This document shows positions 8,962-17,031 of a DNA stretch of 64,000 bases, piece after piece. The translations under genes and the position numbers were made by a program. Source of the DNA: Paraburkholderia bryophila. Its GTDB lineage: Bacteria; Pseudomonadota; Gammaproteobacteria; Burkholderiales; Burkholderiaceae. Under the pieces are notes generated by a model. The model worked only from the letters and a program-made list of their open reading frames with translations. It did not search any database and had not been told where the DNA came from. The DNA lies in assembly GCF_003269035.1 (NCBI RefSeq), contig NZ_QLTK01000008.1, positions 172,775-236,774 on the forward strand, read 5' to 3'. Every line of letters starts with the position of its first letter. Within the stretch, counting starts at the first letter, position 1.

Positions 8962-11670
8962 TCAGGTCATGTCGAGTCGGGCCGGATCGATGCAGTACAG
9001 GCGGGTGAGGTGGCCGCCCGGCACGCGCACCATCGCCGAGCGCTTGCCGCCCTTGCCTTCGGTCAGTGCCCCGCACTGGTCCAGCGCCGTCAGCGCGCGG
9101 TTGAAGTCGTATCCCTTGATGGCCTCGCGCAACCCCTCGGACGTGAAAAGGTAGCTGCGCGCACCTTCGCGGATACGCCAGTAACCGGCGCGATCGCGGA
9201 TCGGCACCAGCGGCGCACCGTCCGCATCGATATCGGAGAACCGCGCGTCGCCGCAGCGGTCGATGAACGCGGTGATCGACCGCATCACGCCGATGTGTTC
9301 GGCACTTTTGCCATGCGTCTCGCGCCGGTCCTGCCAGGCCCTGAAAGCCTGCCTCGCGGCGGCGACCGGTGCGCCGGCCGACCAGTCCACGATGCCGAAC
9401 TCGATCGCCAGCTCTCCCGCGAGCGCGGTCAGGGCGAGTACGCGCGCCGCGCGTCGTTCCTGCCCGTCCGGTGCGTCGAACTGTGTGAGCAGCTCTTGCA
9501 GGCGGGCATTCAGCTCGACGCCTTGCGCCCGCAGAGCGGCCATCTTCCGTACAAACTCGCGGCCTGCGTGGCCGTAGTGCTTCGCCGCTGCGTCGCGCAG
9601 TGCGTCGGCGATCCGGGCGCCTGAATCCATGCCCCTGAGGTCGTCAAACAGACCGTATCGGCCGGTCACAGGAAGGTCCAGAATCCGCAGTGCCTGCCCG
9701 GCTTTCGACTCGATGCCGCCGGCCTCAATGCGGGCGATGATCGTCGTTTCGCCGGTCGAAAGTACGAACACGCGCCACTGCGCAGCCTTGCGTGCCTCGC
9801 CGTGTTTGTTCGCGCGGCTCTTGCCCGTTCCGTTCGCGAGCGCATACGACGCCTCATAGAGGTCACGCGGCGCGACTTCGCCGATCTCATCGAGCGCGAG
9901 CAACGTATCGGTGTGCATCGTGCCCGCGCCTTCCAGGCCGTTCGCCGTCGCGCGCCACTGACGCCGGAACGACTGGCCGCCCCATACCGAAATGCCTGCA
10001 ACCAGGGCGGTCGTCTTGCCGGTGCTGGAGTCGCCATAGATGTGCAGTCCGCCGCCGTCGATCCGTAGTGGATCAAGCAGCACGCCGGCGAAGCCCGCCG
10101 CGATGGCGAGCATCAGCATGGGGTTCCCATTCGCCAGTCCGGCGACGCCGGTCTGCCAGCCGTTCAGCGTACCGGCCACGCCATAAGGCGCGGTACGGCC
10201 CGCAGCCTGGAACCAGACGTCGTCCGCGCCGATGACTTCATCCGGTAGAACGAACGCGCCCTGGTGCCAGCCCGTCAGCGTCGCAGCGCGCATGTGCCGC
10301 TTCGGATGCTGGCTGGCGATGTATCGCAACACCTCGCGCTTCTTGTGCTGCGATATCTCGACGCCGCCGGCGAGCAGCACGCCCAGCGCTTCCGAGCCAT
10401 CGCCCGCGAGCATTTCGGCGGGCATCGCCCAGCGCTTCCAGACGCCACGGCGCGACACGTAACGCAACAGGAAACCGTAGTCGTCGTCCTCGCGGTTCGA
10501 CGTGGTGGCGGCGACATACAGCGGGGAACAGATCCACTCATCGACCAGTACCGGCTCCTGATCGTCACGCTGCTTGTACGAGTGATACCAGACGCCCGGC
10601 TTGCGTGCGACGCTGTCAATCGCCTGCCACCGGCTGTAGATGCCCCACGATGGCCGGGTGGCCATATCAGGCCACTGGTCCGGCAGGGCCGCCACGATCA
10701 GATCGCGCACGGCTTCGATGCCTTGGGCGCGATGCAGGTCGTTCAGATCCATGCCGGCCGGCGGTACGGCGAGTACACCCTCGACGGCGTTGGCAGCCGC
10801 TGTCGCGGACTTCATGCCGGTATTGCCTGCGGCGCCCGCGTTGCCCTCTGCGTCGTCGTTATCGACCGCGAATACGAGGTCTGCATCCGGATAGCGCTTG
10901 CGCATCGTTTCACCGACGCGGCGCAGATTGCCTGCATCGAAGGCGATGACTGAGGCACCGCCATTGGCTGCGGTCGCGCTCGCTGCGGTTGCATAACCTT
11001 CCGCGATGACGAGGCAGTCAAAGGAGTTGCCGATGACGTGAAACGAGCCCGCTTTCGCTCCGCCGGGCAGGAATCGTTTCTCGCCCGCCGGGCTGATGAA
11101 TTCCAGGGACGTGAGCGCGCCGGCCTCGTTGTATAGCGGGACGATCAGCGCGCCGTCACAGCGCATGGACGCGATCGAGAGCGCGCCGCGATAGACGCGC
11201 AGATCGTGCTGAACCACGTCCTTCCGTGCGAGGTAAGGGTGATCCGCGGAGGCGGCCTGTGCGCCGTTCCAGATCGATACGGCCCGTTCAGCCGCGGTGC
11301 TGTGCCTGTCCGCGCGCGCCTTGCCGGCCGCATCGTCTGCCTGCCGGACTACGGCGGTGCGTTTCGTTTCTCCGGCGGGATGCGTGGCGATGCCTCGGTG
11401 ACGTTTCGGTTCGAAGCCGTGACGCTTTGCGAGCTCGAACAGGCTACCGATACGGATGCCGCCGTCGGCATCCAGCGAGCGCCACGTATCGCGTGCCGCG
11501 CCGGCATCGTAGCTCGACGCGTTGCTGCTCCATGTGTTGAACAGCTCGAAGCCTTCGTCGCCGAATTCGTGCTTGATGGCTGCGCCGACGCGCCACCACT
11601 CATTGCGCGGCAGGTCGGACGGAATGGAAGAGAGCGCGAGCTGGACTCGCTCGCGGTCAGTGAACTGCAT
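8962..11670 (-). CDS. PriCT/TOPRIM/DUF927 replication protein (primase-helicase)
   Basis: A 902-residue multidomain protein. Residues about 4-82 match a PriCT-2 domain (LPRNEWWRVGAAIKHEF, AARDTWRSL). A TOPRIM domain follows, with the acidic LVIAEGYATA (Glu at about 224) and FAVDNDD (about 267-273). The DUF927-type helicase half has Walker A GDSSTGKTT (546-554) and Walker B LLALDEIGE (590-598). This architecture is typical of satellite and plasmid replication proteins that prime and unwind at their own origin; the iteron array at 12782-13009 is the likely target. The ATG at 11670 is chosen over one 21 residues upstream because homology starts there. The start overlaps the preceding small gene by 14 bases. 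Confidence 0.92.
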   Translation of the reverse strand: MQFTDRERVQLALSSIPSDLPRNEWWRVGAAIKHEFGDEGFELFNTWSSNASSYDAGAARDTWRSLDADGGIRIGSLFELAKRHGFEPKRHRGIATHPAGETKRTAVVRQADDAAGKARADRHSTAAERAVSIWNGAQAASADHPYLARKDVVQHDLRVYRGALSIASMRCDGALIVPLYNEAGALTSLEFISPAGEKRFLPGGAKAGSFHVIGNSFDCLVIAEGYATAASATAANGGASVIAFDAGNLRRVGETMRKRYPDADLVFAVDNDDAEGNAGAAGNTGMKSATAAANAVEGVLAVPPAGMDLNDLHRAQGIEAVRDLIVAALPDQWPDMATRPSWGIYSRWQAIDSVARKPGVWYHSYKQRDDQEPVLVDEWICSPLYVAATTSNREDDDYGFLLRYVSRRGVWKRWAMPAEMLAGDGSEALGVLLAGGVEISQHKKREVLRYIASQHPKRHMRAATLTGWHQGAFVLPDEVIGADDVWFQAAGRTAPYGVAGTLNGWQTGVAGLANGNPMLMLAIAAGFAGVLLDPLRIDGGGLHIYGDSSTGKTTALVAGISVWGGQSFRRQWRATANGLEGAGTMHTDTLLALDEIGEVAPRDLYEASYALANGTGKSRANKHGEARKAAQWRVFVLSTGETTIIARIEAGGIESKAGQALRILDLPVTGRYGLFDDLRGMDSGARIADALRDAAAKHYGHAGREFVRKMAALRAQGVELNARLQELLTQFDAPDGQERRAARVLALTALAGELAIEFGIVDWSAGAPVAAARQAFRAWQDRRETHGKSAEHIGVMRSITAFIDRCGDARFSDIDADGAPLVPIRDRAGYWRIREGARSYLFTSEGLREAIKGYDFNRALTALDQCGALTEGKGGKRSAMVRVPGGHLTRLYCIDPARLDMT

Positions 11671-11857
11671 GGCATTCGCCCTCTTCCGTGAGGCGACGGC
11701 AGATTTCCGCGAGCGCGAGCGCCGTGATTTCAAGCGCGGCGGTGGGGACTTCCTCCGTCAGCGCGGCCAGCGAAATCGCGTGGCGTGCAATCAGCAGAAT
11801 GTCGCGGCAAAGCGGGGACATGGCTCGCTGGGCGCGAGCGTGATCATTGAGGGGCAT
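11657..11857 (-). CDS. Small hypothetical protein coupled to primase gene
   Basis: A 66-residue helical protein beginning MPLNDHARAQRAM and ending RRLTEEGECHAVH. The ATG at 11857 follows TAGGAGCAACC, a good ribosome site, and the stop lies 14 bases inside the primase gene, so the two are translationally coupled. The frame continues far upstream through the leader, but that part covers the antisense RNA locus and is not coding. No family is recognised. Confidence 0.6.
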   Translation of the reverse strand: MPLNDHARAQRAMSPLCRDILLIARHAISLAALTEEVPTAALEITALALAEICRRLTEEGECHAVH

Positions 11858-11870
11858 GGTTGCTCCTAGA

Positions 11871-11947
11871 CGAGTTGAAGAACCCGACTTCCCGCTGTCA
11901 AACGGGGTGGCCGGGCACAAGGCAGGGTTGACAGACCGGCGTCTAGG
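11871..11947 (-). promoter_or_regulatory. Leader target sites complementary to the antisense RNA
   Basis: Reading leftward, the leader contains CCTAGACGCC and CTGTCAA (plus-strand 11937-11947 and 11928-11934), the exact complements of GTCTAGG and TTGACAG in the small RNA encoded just upstream. A further sense-like copy (TTTGACAGCGGG, then GTCTAGG) follows at about 11871-11901. This repeated, alternately complementary layout is how P4 and P1/P7-type C4/CI RNAs terminate replication-gene transcription. Confidence 0.6.
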
Positions 11948-12010
11948 AAACCGGCGAGCGCGAGCGCTCCCCCGCCAAGGCCCGACCATAGGAGCGCAAG
12001 GCGTGCGGAC

Positions 12011-12087
12011 GAAAAAAAACCGCGCAGAGGCGGTAGTCCGCCTAGACAAATCCGGCTGTCAAACCGGGGCGCTGTTGTTTCAGCGAC
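12011..12087 (-). ncRNA. C4-type antisense RNA (immunity RNA), putative
   Basis: About 77 nt transcribed leftward. It contains CGGTTTGACAGCCGG, then GTCTAGG, a GGCGG-ACTA-CCGCC hairpin and an alternative CCGC/GCGG hairpin followed by eight T residues, which form an intrinsic terminator. A sigma70-like promoter lies just upstream. Both single-stranded elements are complementary to the leader at 11928-11947. This matches the C4 antisense RNA architecture known from P1/P7 and P4-like phages, in which the RNA silences the downstream replication operon. Ends are estimated by eye. Confidence 0.62.
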
Positions 12088-12093
12088 AGCCGG

Positions 12094-12122
12094 AGTATAG
12101 AAGCGGGACGCGCCAGCGACAA
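12094..12122 (-). promoter_or_regulatory. Sigma70-type promoter of the antisense RNA/replication leader
   Basis: On the minus strand TTGTCG and TATACT are separated by exactly 17 bases. Transcription would start about seven bases downstream, at the first base of the putative C4 RNA. Confidence 0.65.
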
Positions 12123-12207
12123 GAAAAACTTCCTGCGCCGGATGCGTCGCGAGCGTATGCGCTTGCGCCTGGGTGGAGTGAATGCTGTGCGTCATGTCGA
12201 ACTGCCT

Positions 12208-12513
12208 TTAAGCCGCCGGGTTTGCGCCGGCGACCGCCGTGCAGGGGCGCCCGGTGCTGGCGTGGCCCAGTTCGTTAGCGGCGACGATGCCGGTTTTCTG
12301 CTGGCCCTGCGCGACGATCCATGCGCGGACTTCCTCCGCGCGCCAGACGACGAGGCGCGAAGACATTCTGATTGGCTGGGGAAACAGGCCGCGTCCCACC
12401 AGTTCCCAAAGCGTCGTTCGACCAATCGGGAAAACCTGCTGGACCTGCTTGAATCGCATGAAACCCGTTTCCGGGATGGCGACGACTTTCGGCGCGCGAA
12501 TGGTGGTGTCCAT
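12208..12513 (-). CDS. AlpA-family transcriptional regulator
   Basis: A 101-residue protein with the AlpA winged-helix domain (about residues 19-67): RFKQVQQVFPIGRTTLWELV, then GRGLFPQPIR and VVWRAEEVRAWI. AlpA proteins activate excision or integrase genes in cryptic prophages and satellites. It is the most upstream gene of the leftward backbone, about 90 bp before the antisense-RNA promoter. An alternative start at Met19 would leave only the domain. Confidence 0.88.
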   Translation of the reverse strand: MDTTIRAPKVVAIPETGFMRFKQVQQVFPIGRTTLWELVGRGLFPQPIRMSSRLVVWRAEEVRAWIVAQGQQKTGIVAANELGHASTGRPCTAVAGANPAA

Positions 12514-12781
12514 AAACGTTCCTGTGTGTTCGTTAAGGTTCGGATGCGTTCATGTTCGGGCATGGGGAGGTCGAAGGCGAGCGACGCGGTCTGTACCCGG
12601 TCTGGGCACAATTTGGCGTGCCGAAGCGACCGGATTCGACCATTCCGCGTGATCGCGGCTCGCATCGGAATCGGCGTAACCGGGTTGCGGAAGAGGTCGG
12701 CGGGCGGGGGGATGTGCGGGGCGGGATTTGGTATCAGGGGAGGGCGTCGGCTCGGTTTCGCGATCGTCTCTCTGATTTTGC

Positions 12782-13009
12782 GGTGCTACAGGTGATACGG
12801 GTGATACATCGTTTGTTTTCAACAGCTTGCCCCGTAGCACCCATGTGATACGCGGTGATACGGGTGCTACAGAGGAGGGCCGGTGTGGTGTGATGGAGAT
12901 GGCGACTGGTTTGTCTTGTGTAGCACCTTGTAGCACCTCTGTAGCACTCAACGATTCGTGCCAAAGCACTGACAAACCGGGGTGTAGCACCTGTAGCACT
13001 TGTAGCACC
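12782..13009. repeat. Iteron array, putative replication origin
   Basis: At least twelve copies of a 9-bp motif are visible. The left part has GGTGCTACA or GGTGATACG/A in forward orientation (12782, 12791, 12800, 12845, 12854, 12863). The opposite orientation, TGTAGCACC/T, occurs at 12834 (partial), 12919, 12929, 12940, 12983, 12992 and 13001. The motif resembles the GGTGAACA-type iterons of the P4 origin bound by its primase-helicase. Position between alpA and the cargo and the lack of a convincing gene agree with an origin. Confidence 0.65.
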
Positions 13010-13074
13010 CGAATTCAGGTCGCGTGACTCTCTTGCTGTCCCCGTGCTGATACGACACGCCGGGTCATCAACAA

Positions 13075-13096
13075 CATTTCAATAATGCTTGAAATG
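13075..13096. promoter_or_regulatory. ArsR operator (inverted repeat)
   Basis: CATTTCAA and TTGAAATG form a perfect 8-bp inverted repeat with a 6-bp spacer, 28 bp before the arsR start. ArsR-family repressors bind such imperfect dyads over their own promoter, and arsenite releases them. Confidence 0.75.
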
Positions 13097-13124
13097 TGGA
13101 AATGAATACCCTATTGTTTGAGCT

Positions 13125-13478
13125 ATGGACTCAAACCTTGTTGTACGCGCCCTGAGCGCGCTCGCACACGAATCGCGTCTCGCGATCTTCCGCATGCTCG
13201 TCGTGGCTGGTCCCGAAGGCCTGCCCGCAGGAGAAATCGCGCAGCGGCTTGCGCTTTCTCCTTCCAGCCTGTCTTTCCATCTGAAAGATCTGTCGCACAC
13301 CGAGCTGGTCAAGCCCAGACAGCAGGGCCGTTTTGTTATCTACACAGCGAACTTTGATGCAATGGTGGGCCTGATCGGGTTTCTGACGGAAAACTGCTGC
13401 GCGGGCGCGGCCTGTGCCGTGGACGACCTTCCCGATTGCTGCACGAAACCGGCCAAGGCTTCCGATGAGCAGTGCTGA
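13125..13478 (+). CDS. arsR: Arsenical resistance repressor ArsR
   Basis: A 117-residue winged-helix ArsR/SmtB repressor. The DNA-binding part reads EIAQRLALSPSSLSFHLKDL followed by HTELVKPRQQGRFVIYTANF. Cysteines lie in the C-terminal half (ENCCAG at about 93-98, a further Cys at 101 and a DCC motif), which can bind As(III), a variant seen in proteobacterial ArsR proteins with C-terminal binding sites. It is the first gene of the ars operon, overlaps acr3, and should repress it through the dyad at 13075. Confidence 0.93.
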   Translation: MDSNLVVRALSALAHESRLAIFRMLVVAGPEGLPAGEIAQRLALSPSSLSFHLKDLSHTELVKPRQQGRFVIYTANFDAMVGLIGFLTENCCAGAACAVDDLPDCCTKPAKASDEQC

Positions 13479-14550
13479 AACCGCCGACAGCGGCGCACAG
13501 CCAGCGATCGGCTCCTTCGAGCGGTATCTGACGGTATGGGTCGTCCTCTGCATTGTGGGCGGCATTGTGGCCGGCCAGCTCCTTCCCCAGCTATTTCAGG
13601 CAGTCGGCCGCATGGAGGTGGCGCACGTTAATCTCCCGGTCGGTGTACTGATCTGGGTAATGATCGTGCCGATGCTGGTCAAGATTGATTTTGGCGCGAT
13701 GACCCAGGTCAAAAACCAGTGGCGAGGAATCGGTGTCACGCTGTTTGTGAACTGGATAGTCAAACCCTTCTCGATGGCGCTCCTCGGCTGGATTTTCATT
13801 CGGCACGTGTTCGCGCCGTGGCTGCCCACCGCTCAGATCGATAGCTACATCGCGGGCCTGATACTGCTTGCTGCCGCACCCTGCACAGCGATGGTGTTTG
13901 TTTGGTCGCAACTCTGCAAGGGCGATCCGTATTTCACCCTGTCGCAAGTCGCGCTCAATGACTCGATCATGATCGTCGCTTTCGCGCCCTTGGTGGCGCT
14001 CCTGCTTGGCCTGTCGGCCATTACGGTCCCATGGGATACGTTGGTCATTTCGGTTGGTCTGTATATCGTTTTTCCGGTCCTCATCGCGCAACTGCTACGC
14101 CGCATGCTGCTCTCTCGCGGCGAAACTCATTTCCGGCAGACGGTCGCCCGTCTCGGCCCGTATTCGATCGGCGCATTGCTCGTCACGCTTGTCCTGCTGT
14201 TTGCCTTCCAGGGGCAGGCGATCGTAAAGGAGCCGTTCGTTATCGCCATGATCGCGGTGCCGATCCTGATACAGGTGTTTTTTAATTCCGGCCTTGCGTA
14301 CCTGTTGAACCGGCGGCTGGGCGTGGCGCACTGTGTTGCGGGGCCGTCCAGTCTGATCGGCGCCAGCAATTTCTTCGAATTGGCGGTCGCTACAGCAATC
14401 AGCCTGTTTGGCTTCCACTCGGGCGCGGCGCTGGCCACGGTGGTCGGCGTGCTGATCGAAGTGCCGGTGATGTTGTTCGTTGTCGGTGTGGTCAACCGCT
14501 CGCAGCATTGGTACGAAGCGAAACACGGCATCAAGGAGCAGCAAGCATGA
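13465..14550 (+). CDS. acr3: Arsenite efflux transporter Acr3
   Basis: A 361-residue membrane protein with about ten hydrophobic segments, the normal size for ACR3. The conserved LLAAAPCTAMVFVWSQLC segment holds the transport cysteine of helix 4, and LIGASNFFELAVA is the conserved helix-9 region. It exports arsenite across the inner membrane using the proton motive force. The ATG at 13465 overlaps the end of arsR by 14 bases; the longer frame upstream is inside arsR. The stop overlaps the start of arsC. Confidence 0.95.
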   Translation: MSSAETADSGAQPAIGSFERYLTVWVVLCIVGGIVAGQLLPQLFQAVGRMEVAHVNLPVGVLIWVMIVPMLVKIDFGAMTQVKNQWRGIGVTLFVNWIVKPFSMALLGWIFIRHVFAPWLPTAQIDSYIAGLILLAAAPCTAMVFVWSQLCKGDPYFTLSQVALNDSIMIVAFAPLVALLLGLSAITVPWDTLVISVGLYIVFPVLIAQLLRRMLLSRGETHFRQTVARLGPYSIGALLVTLVLLFAFQGQAIVKEPFVIAMIAVPILIQVFFNSGLAYLLNRRLGVAHCVAGPSSLIGASNFFELAVATAISLFGFHSGAALATVVGVLIEVPVMLFVVGVVNRSQHWYEAKHGIKEQQA

Positions 14551-14969
14551 TGGTCACGATTTATCACAATCCCGATTGCGGCACGTCTCGCAATACGCTG
14601 GCAATGATCCGCAACGCCGGCATCGAGCCAGAAATCATCGAGTATCTGCGGGCTCCTCCTGACCGGGAGACGCTGAAGGAGTTGATTTCTCGCGCCGGCC
14701 TCACGGTGCGCGCCGCGCTACGTGAAAAGGGTACGCCCTATGCCGAGCTTGGCCTGAACGATATGTCTTTGAGTGACGAGCAACTGCTCGATGCCATGCT
14801 CGAACATCCAGTACTGATCAACCGCCCGTTTGTCGTCACGCCGCTTGGCGTGCGCCTCTGCCGGCCTTCTGAGGTCGCACTCGACATCCTTCCGGCCGCG
14901 CAGAAAGGTCCATTCTCGAAAGAGGACGGCGAGCAGGTCGTCGATAGCGAAGGGCGGAGGCTTGTTTAA
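14547..14969 (+). CDS. arsC: Glutaredoxin-dependent arsenate reductase ArsC
   Basis: A 140-residue thioredoxin-fold reductase of the plasmid R773 type. The catalytic cysteine lies in [12 protein letters not shown] near residue 12, and the conserved arginine region is at [19 protein letters not shown]. It reduces arsenate to arsenite with glutathione and glutaredoxin, feeding Acr3. The start follows AAGGAGCAGC and overlaps the acr3 stop by four bases; the stop overlaps the arsH start (TAATG). Confidence 0.95.
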   Translation: MMVTIYHNPDCGTSRNTLAMIRNAGIEPEIIEYLRAPPDRETLKELISRAGLTVRAALREKGTPYAELGLNDMSLSDEQLLDAMLEHPVLINRPFVVTPLGVRLCRPSEVALDILPAAQKGPFSKEDGEQVVDSEGRRLV

Positions 14970-15733
14970 TGATGCAGGATCTGCCTAACGTTAGCGCACT
15001 GCACCTCAGCTCGCCCGATCTCCAGAAGCTCCAGCCGCTAACCGTTTCCCAACACGCGCCACGAATCCTGCTGCTATTCGGCTCGTTACGCCCTACCTCC
15101 TACAGCCGGCTGCTCACACTCGAAGCGGAACGCATCCTGCGCCATTTCGGCGCGGATACGCGGGTGTTTGATCCCCACGGCTTGCCGCTCGTAGACAGCG
15201 TGCCGGCCGATCATCCGAAAGTGGTCGAGCTGCGCAAGCTCTCCGAGTGGTCCGAAGGGCATGTCTGGTGCAGTCCCGAACGTCACGGAACCTTGACTGC
15301 GGTATTTAAGAATCAGATCGACTGGCTTCCGCTCGAATGCGGCGGGGTTCGCCCCACGCAAGGGCGCACGCTCGCTGTAATGCAGGTGTGCGGCGGATCG
15401 CAATCTTTCAACGCCGTGAACGCCCTGCGCATTCTCGGTCGATGGATGCGCATGGTAACCATCCCGAATCAGTCTTCAGTCGCGAAGGCCTGGCAGGAGT
15501 TTGACGCCAACGGTCGGATGAACCCGTCGACCTATTACGATCGCGTGGTGGATGTGATGGAAGAACTGTACAAATTCACGCTGCTTGTGCGTGACCGCGC
15601 GGACTACCTGACTGATCGCTACAGTGAACGGAAAGAAGCGTATCCGGAGCTTGCTACCGCCTTGGCGGCGGCCGCCATGAGTCAGGAAGCCGCGAGCGCC
15701 ACCCCGGATACTGATAAGAGCGAGACCGCGTAA
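14969..15733 (+). CDS. arsH: ArsH NADPH-dependent FMN oxidoreductase
   Basis: A 254-residue flavodoxin-like protein. The FMN phosphate-binding loop reads [13 protein letters not shown], and the family-typical [21 protein letters not shown] follows. ArsH proteins oxidise trivalent methylarsenicals and reduce quinones or metals with NADPH, giving resistance to organoarsenicals. It closes the four-gene operon with one-base stop/start overlap to arsC. The C-terminal 35 residues ([15 protein letters not shown]) are a low-complexity tail. Confidence 0.93.
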   Translation: MMQDLPNVSALHLSSPDLQKLQPLTVSQHAPRILLLFGSLRPTSYSRLLTLEAERILRHFGADTRVFDPHGLPLVDSVPADHPKVVELRKLSEWSEGHVWCSPERHGTLTAVFKNQIDWLPLECGGVRPTQGRTLAVMQVCGGSQSFNAVNALRILGRWMRMVTIPNQSSVAKAWQEFDANGRMNPSTYYDRVVDVMEELYKFTLLVRDRADYLTDRYSERKEAYPELATALAAAAMSQEAASATPDTDKSETA

Positions 15734-15949
15734 CTGAACGGAGAGTCGCGGCCATATCACGATATGGCTTTCCGCCGCTGCGCCGTTTCCGGTATCGCCC
15801 TCTTTGCCGTCAAGCCGCGGGCATCGCCTAACCCCCGCGACGAAACGCCAGGCCGACCCTGGCCCAACCCCAGTGACCTGACCAAACGAGCGCTTACCGA
15901 ATGGCAGGCGCTCGTTCCACATACGCGGATCAATCTTCGCCGTGAGGTG

Positions 15950-16150
15950 TTAATGGAAGTTGGTTAAATCAACCGAGGCGCCGCGTAATGATGACAGGCC
16001 CGGCGTAATCAAGAAGCGCGCGCGGTATGTATGGCCACAGGTCACGTCATCGCACTGAAAATCGATTTTCCAAGCGACCGGTGATTCTTTTTCCATCGCA
16101 CGTGCTATACCGCGTGCGCTGCAATGCGGACAGACAATTGTGATTCTCAT
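15950..16150 (-). CDS. Ogr/Delta-like zinc-finger protein (copy 1)
   Basis: A 66-residue protein with four well-placed cysteines: CPHC near the N-terminus and CDDVTCGHTYRARF later, the Ogr/Delta zinc-finger pattern. Ogr (P2) and Delta (P4) activate late phage promoters, so a satellite could use this to exploit a helper phage. The start overlaps the stop of the next zinc-finger gene (ATGA), so the pair is co-translated leftward, convergent with arsH. Confidence 0.8.
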   Translation of the reverse strand: MRITIVCPHCSARGIARAMEKESPVAWKIDFQCDDVTCGHTYRARFLITPGLSSLRGASVDLTNFH

Positions 16151-16410
16151 CGGCTCCTCACATCGTTCGCACTCGCGCGGGCGTTGACCGCTCCACGAAG
16201 CATCGGTGCGGGCCGTACTTCAAGCATTACCTCAGCGCGCGGGCGGGACGAAGGAGAGAGGGAATGAATGATTTCCAGTTCCGCGCGCGCCTTGAATCCG
16301 CACTCGCGACAGACGCTATAAATTCGGCGCAGTGTGACCGATTGAAAGTCGGTGGTGCGCGCGCAAAGGGCTGCGCCACAGCATGGGCATTCGATTTTCA
16401 TCGCGGACAT
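16147..16410 (-). CDS. Ogr/Delta-like zinc-finger protein (copy 2)
   Basis: An 87-residue protein with CPCCGAALCAR and CRECGFKARAELEIIHS, again the Ogr/Delta Cys4 layout. It is the upstream member of a tandem pair. Phage P4 Delta is itself a fusion of two such domains, so two adjacent single-domain genes are a plausible split equivalent. The start may alternatively be the internal Met at position 4. Confidence 0.78.
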   Translation of the reverse strand: MSAMKIECPCCGAALCARTTDFQSVTLRRIYSVCRECGFKARAELEIIHSLSPSSRPRAEVMLEVRPAPMLRGAVNARASANDVRSR

Positions 16411-17031
16411 AAAAATTTTCTCGCATCAGGCCAACCCCCGTTCGTGCCGCCCCATTTACTTCGATCCTAGGCACTGTTGAATTTTGCGCATCGAATCGCT
16501 CAACCCCTTGCGCAACGCGATGCACTCCGGTCGCACAGTCTGAGCAGGAGTGAATCTAACCGTATTCAGTCTGTAACGATTATGTATGGTAACAAGATGT
16601 AACGACGCCCGCCAGGCTCGAAACGGCATGTCGATAATCGGATTTTCGGGTAGCTGCGCGAATGCAATGCGGAATGCATTGAAATGTCCGGCGGGGGTCA
16701 ACCGATAGTGGGCCGGGCGGGTGTCGGCGGTTGAATCGCAGTCCCCCTCCCCGCCTGCCCTCCTCTTGGGTGGGTAGTTTTGATGCAGCAGACTGCCAAA
16801 CTCCCTAGCGCCAGCGCGCACAGGGGATCAGGCGATTTTAGGACCGGCTAAGTGATGCGATGTGATGCATGCAGCGTATCCTCCTCACGATTTCCATGAT
16901 TCGCTGCAGAGTGCAGCCGATCCTAGTGCGCAGCGCGGCAATCGTCGCTCGGCTTGGATCGAAAAATCAACGGACAGCGGCGTGATATGTTTCAGATCAT
17001 TTGATGAATTCAAGTACGTTCAAGGAGGGTT
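16411..17031. other. 620-bp region without a convincing gene
   Basis: Base composition falls toward the defence-like genes. A 121-residue leftward frame (16456-16821) exists but has no recognisable domain or ribosome site. A short stretch near 16560-16600 contains TGTTACCATACATAATCGTTACAG when read leftward, which could be a promoter. I see no tRNA or transposon end. Confidence 0.4.

Noticed and set aside
12550..13008. 152-codon minus-strand frame over the iterons
   Set aside because: Its N-terminus is just the translated iterons (LQVLQVLH-type repeats) and the rest is proline/arginine-rich, so it is not treated as a gene.
15764..15967. 67-codon frame after arsH
   Set aside because: No ribosome site or recognisable domain, and it overlaps the end of a well-supported zinc-finger gene on the other strand.
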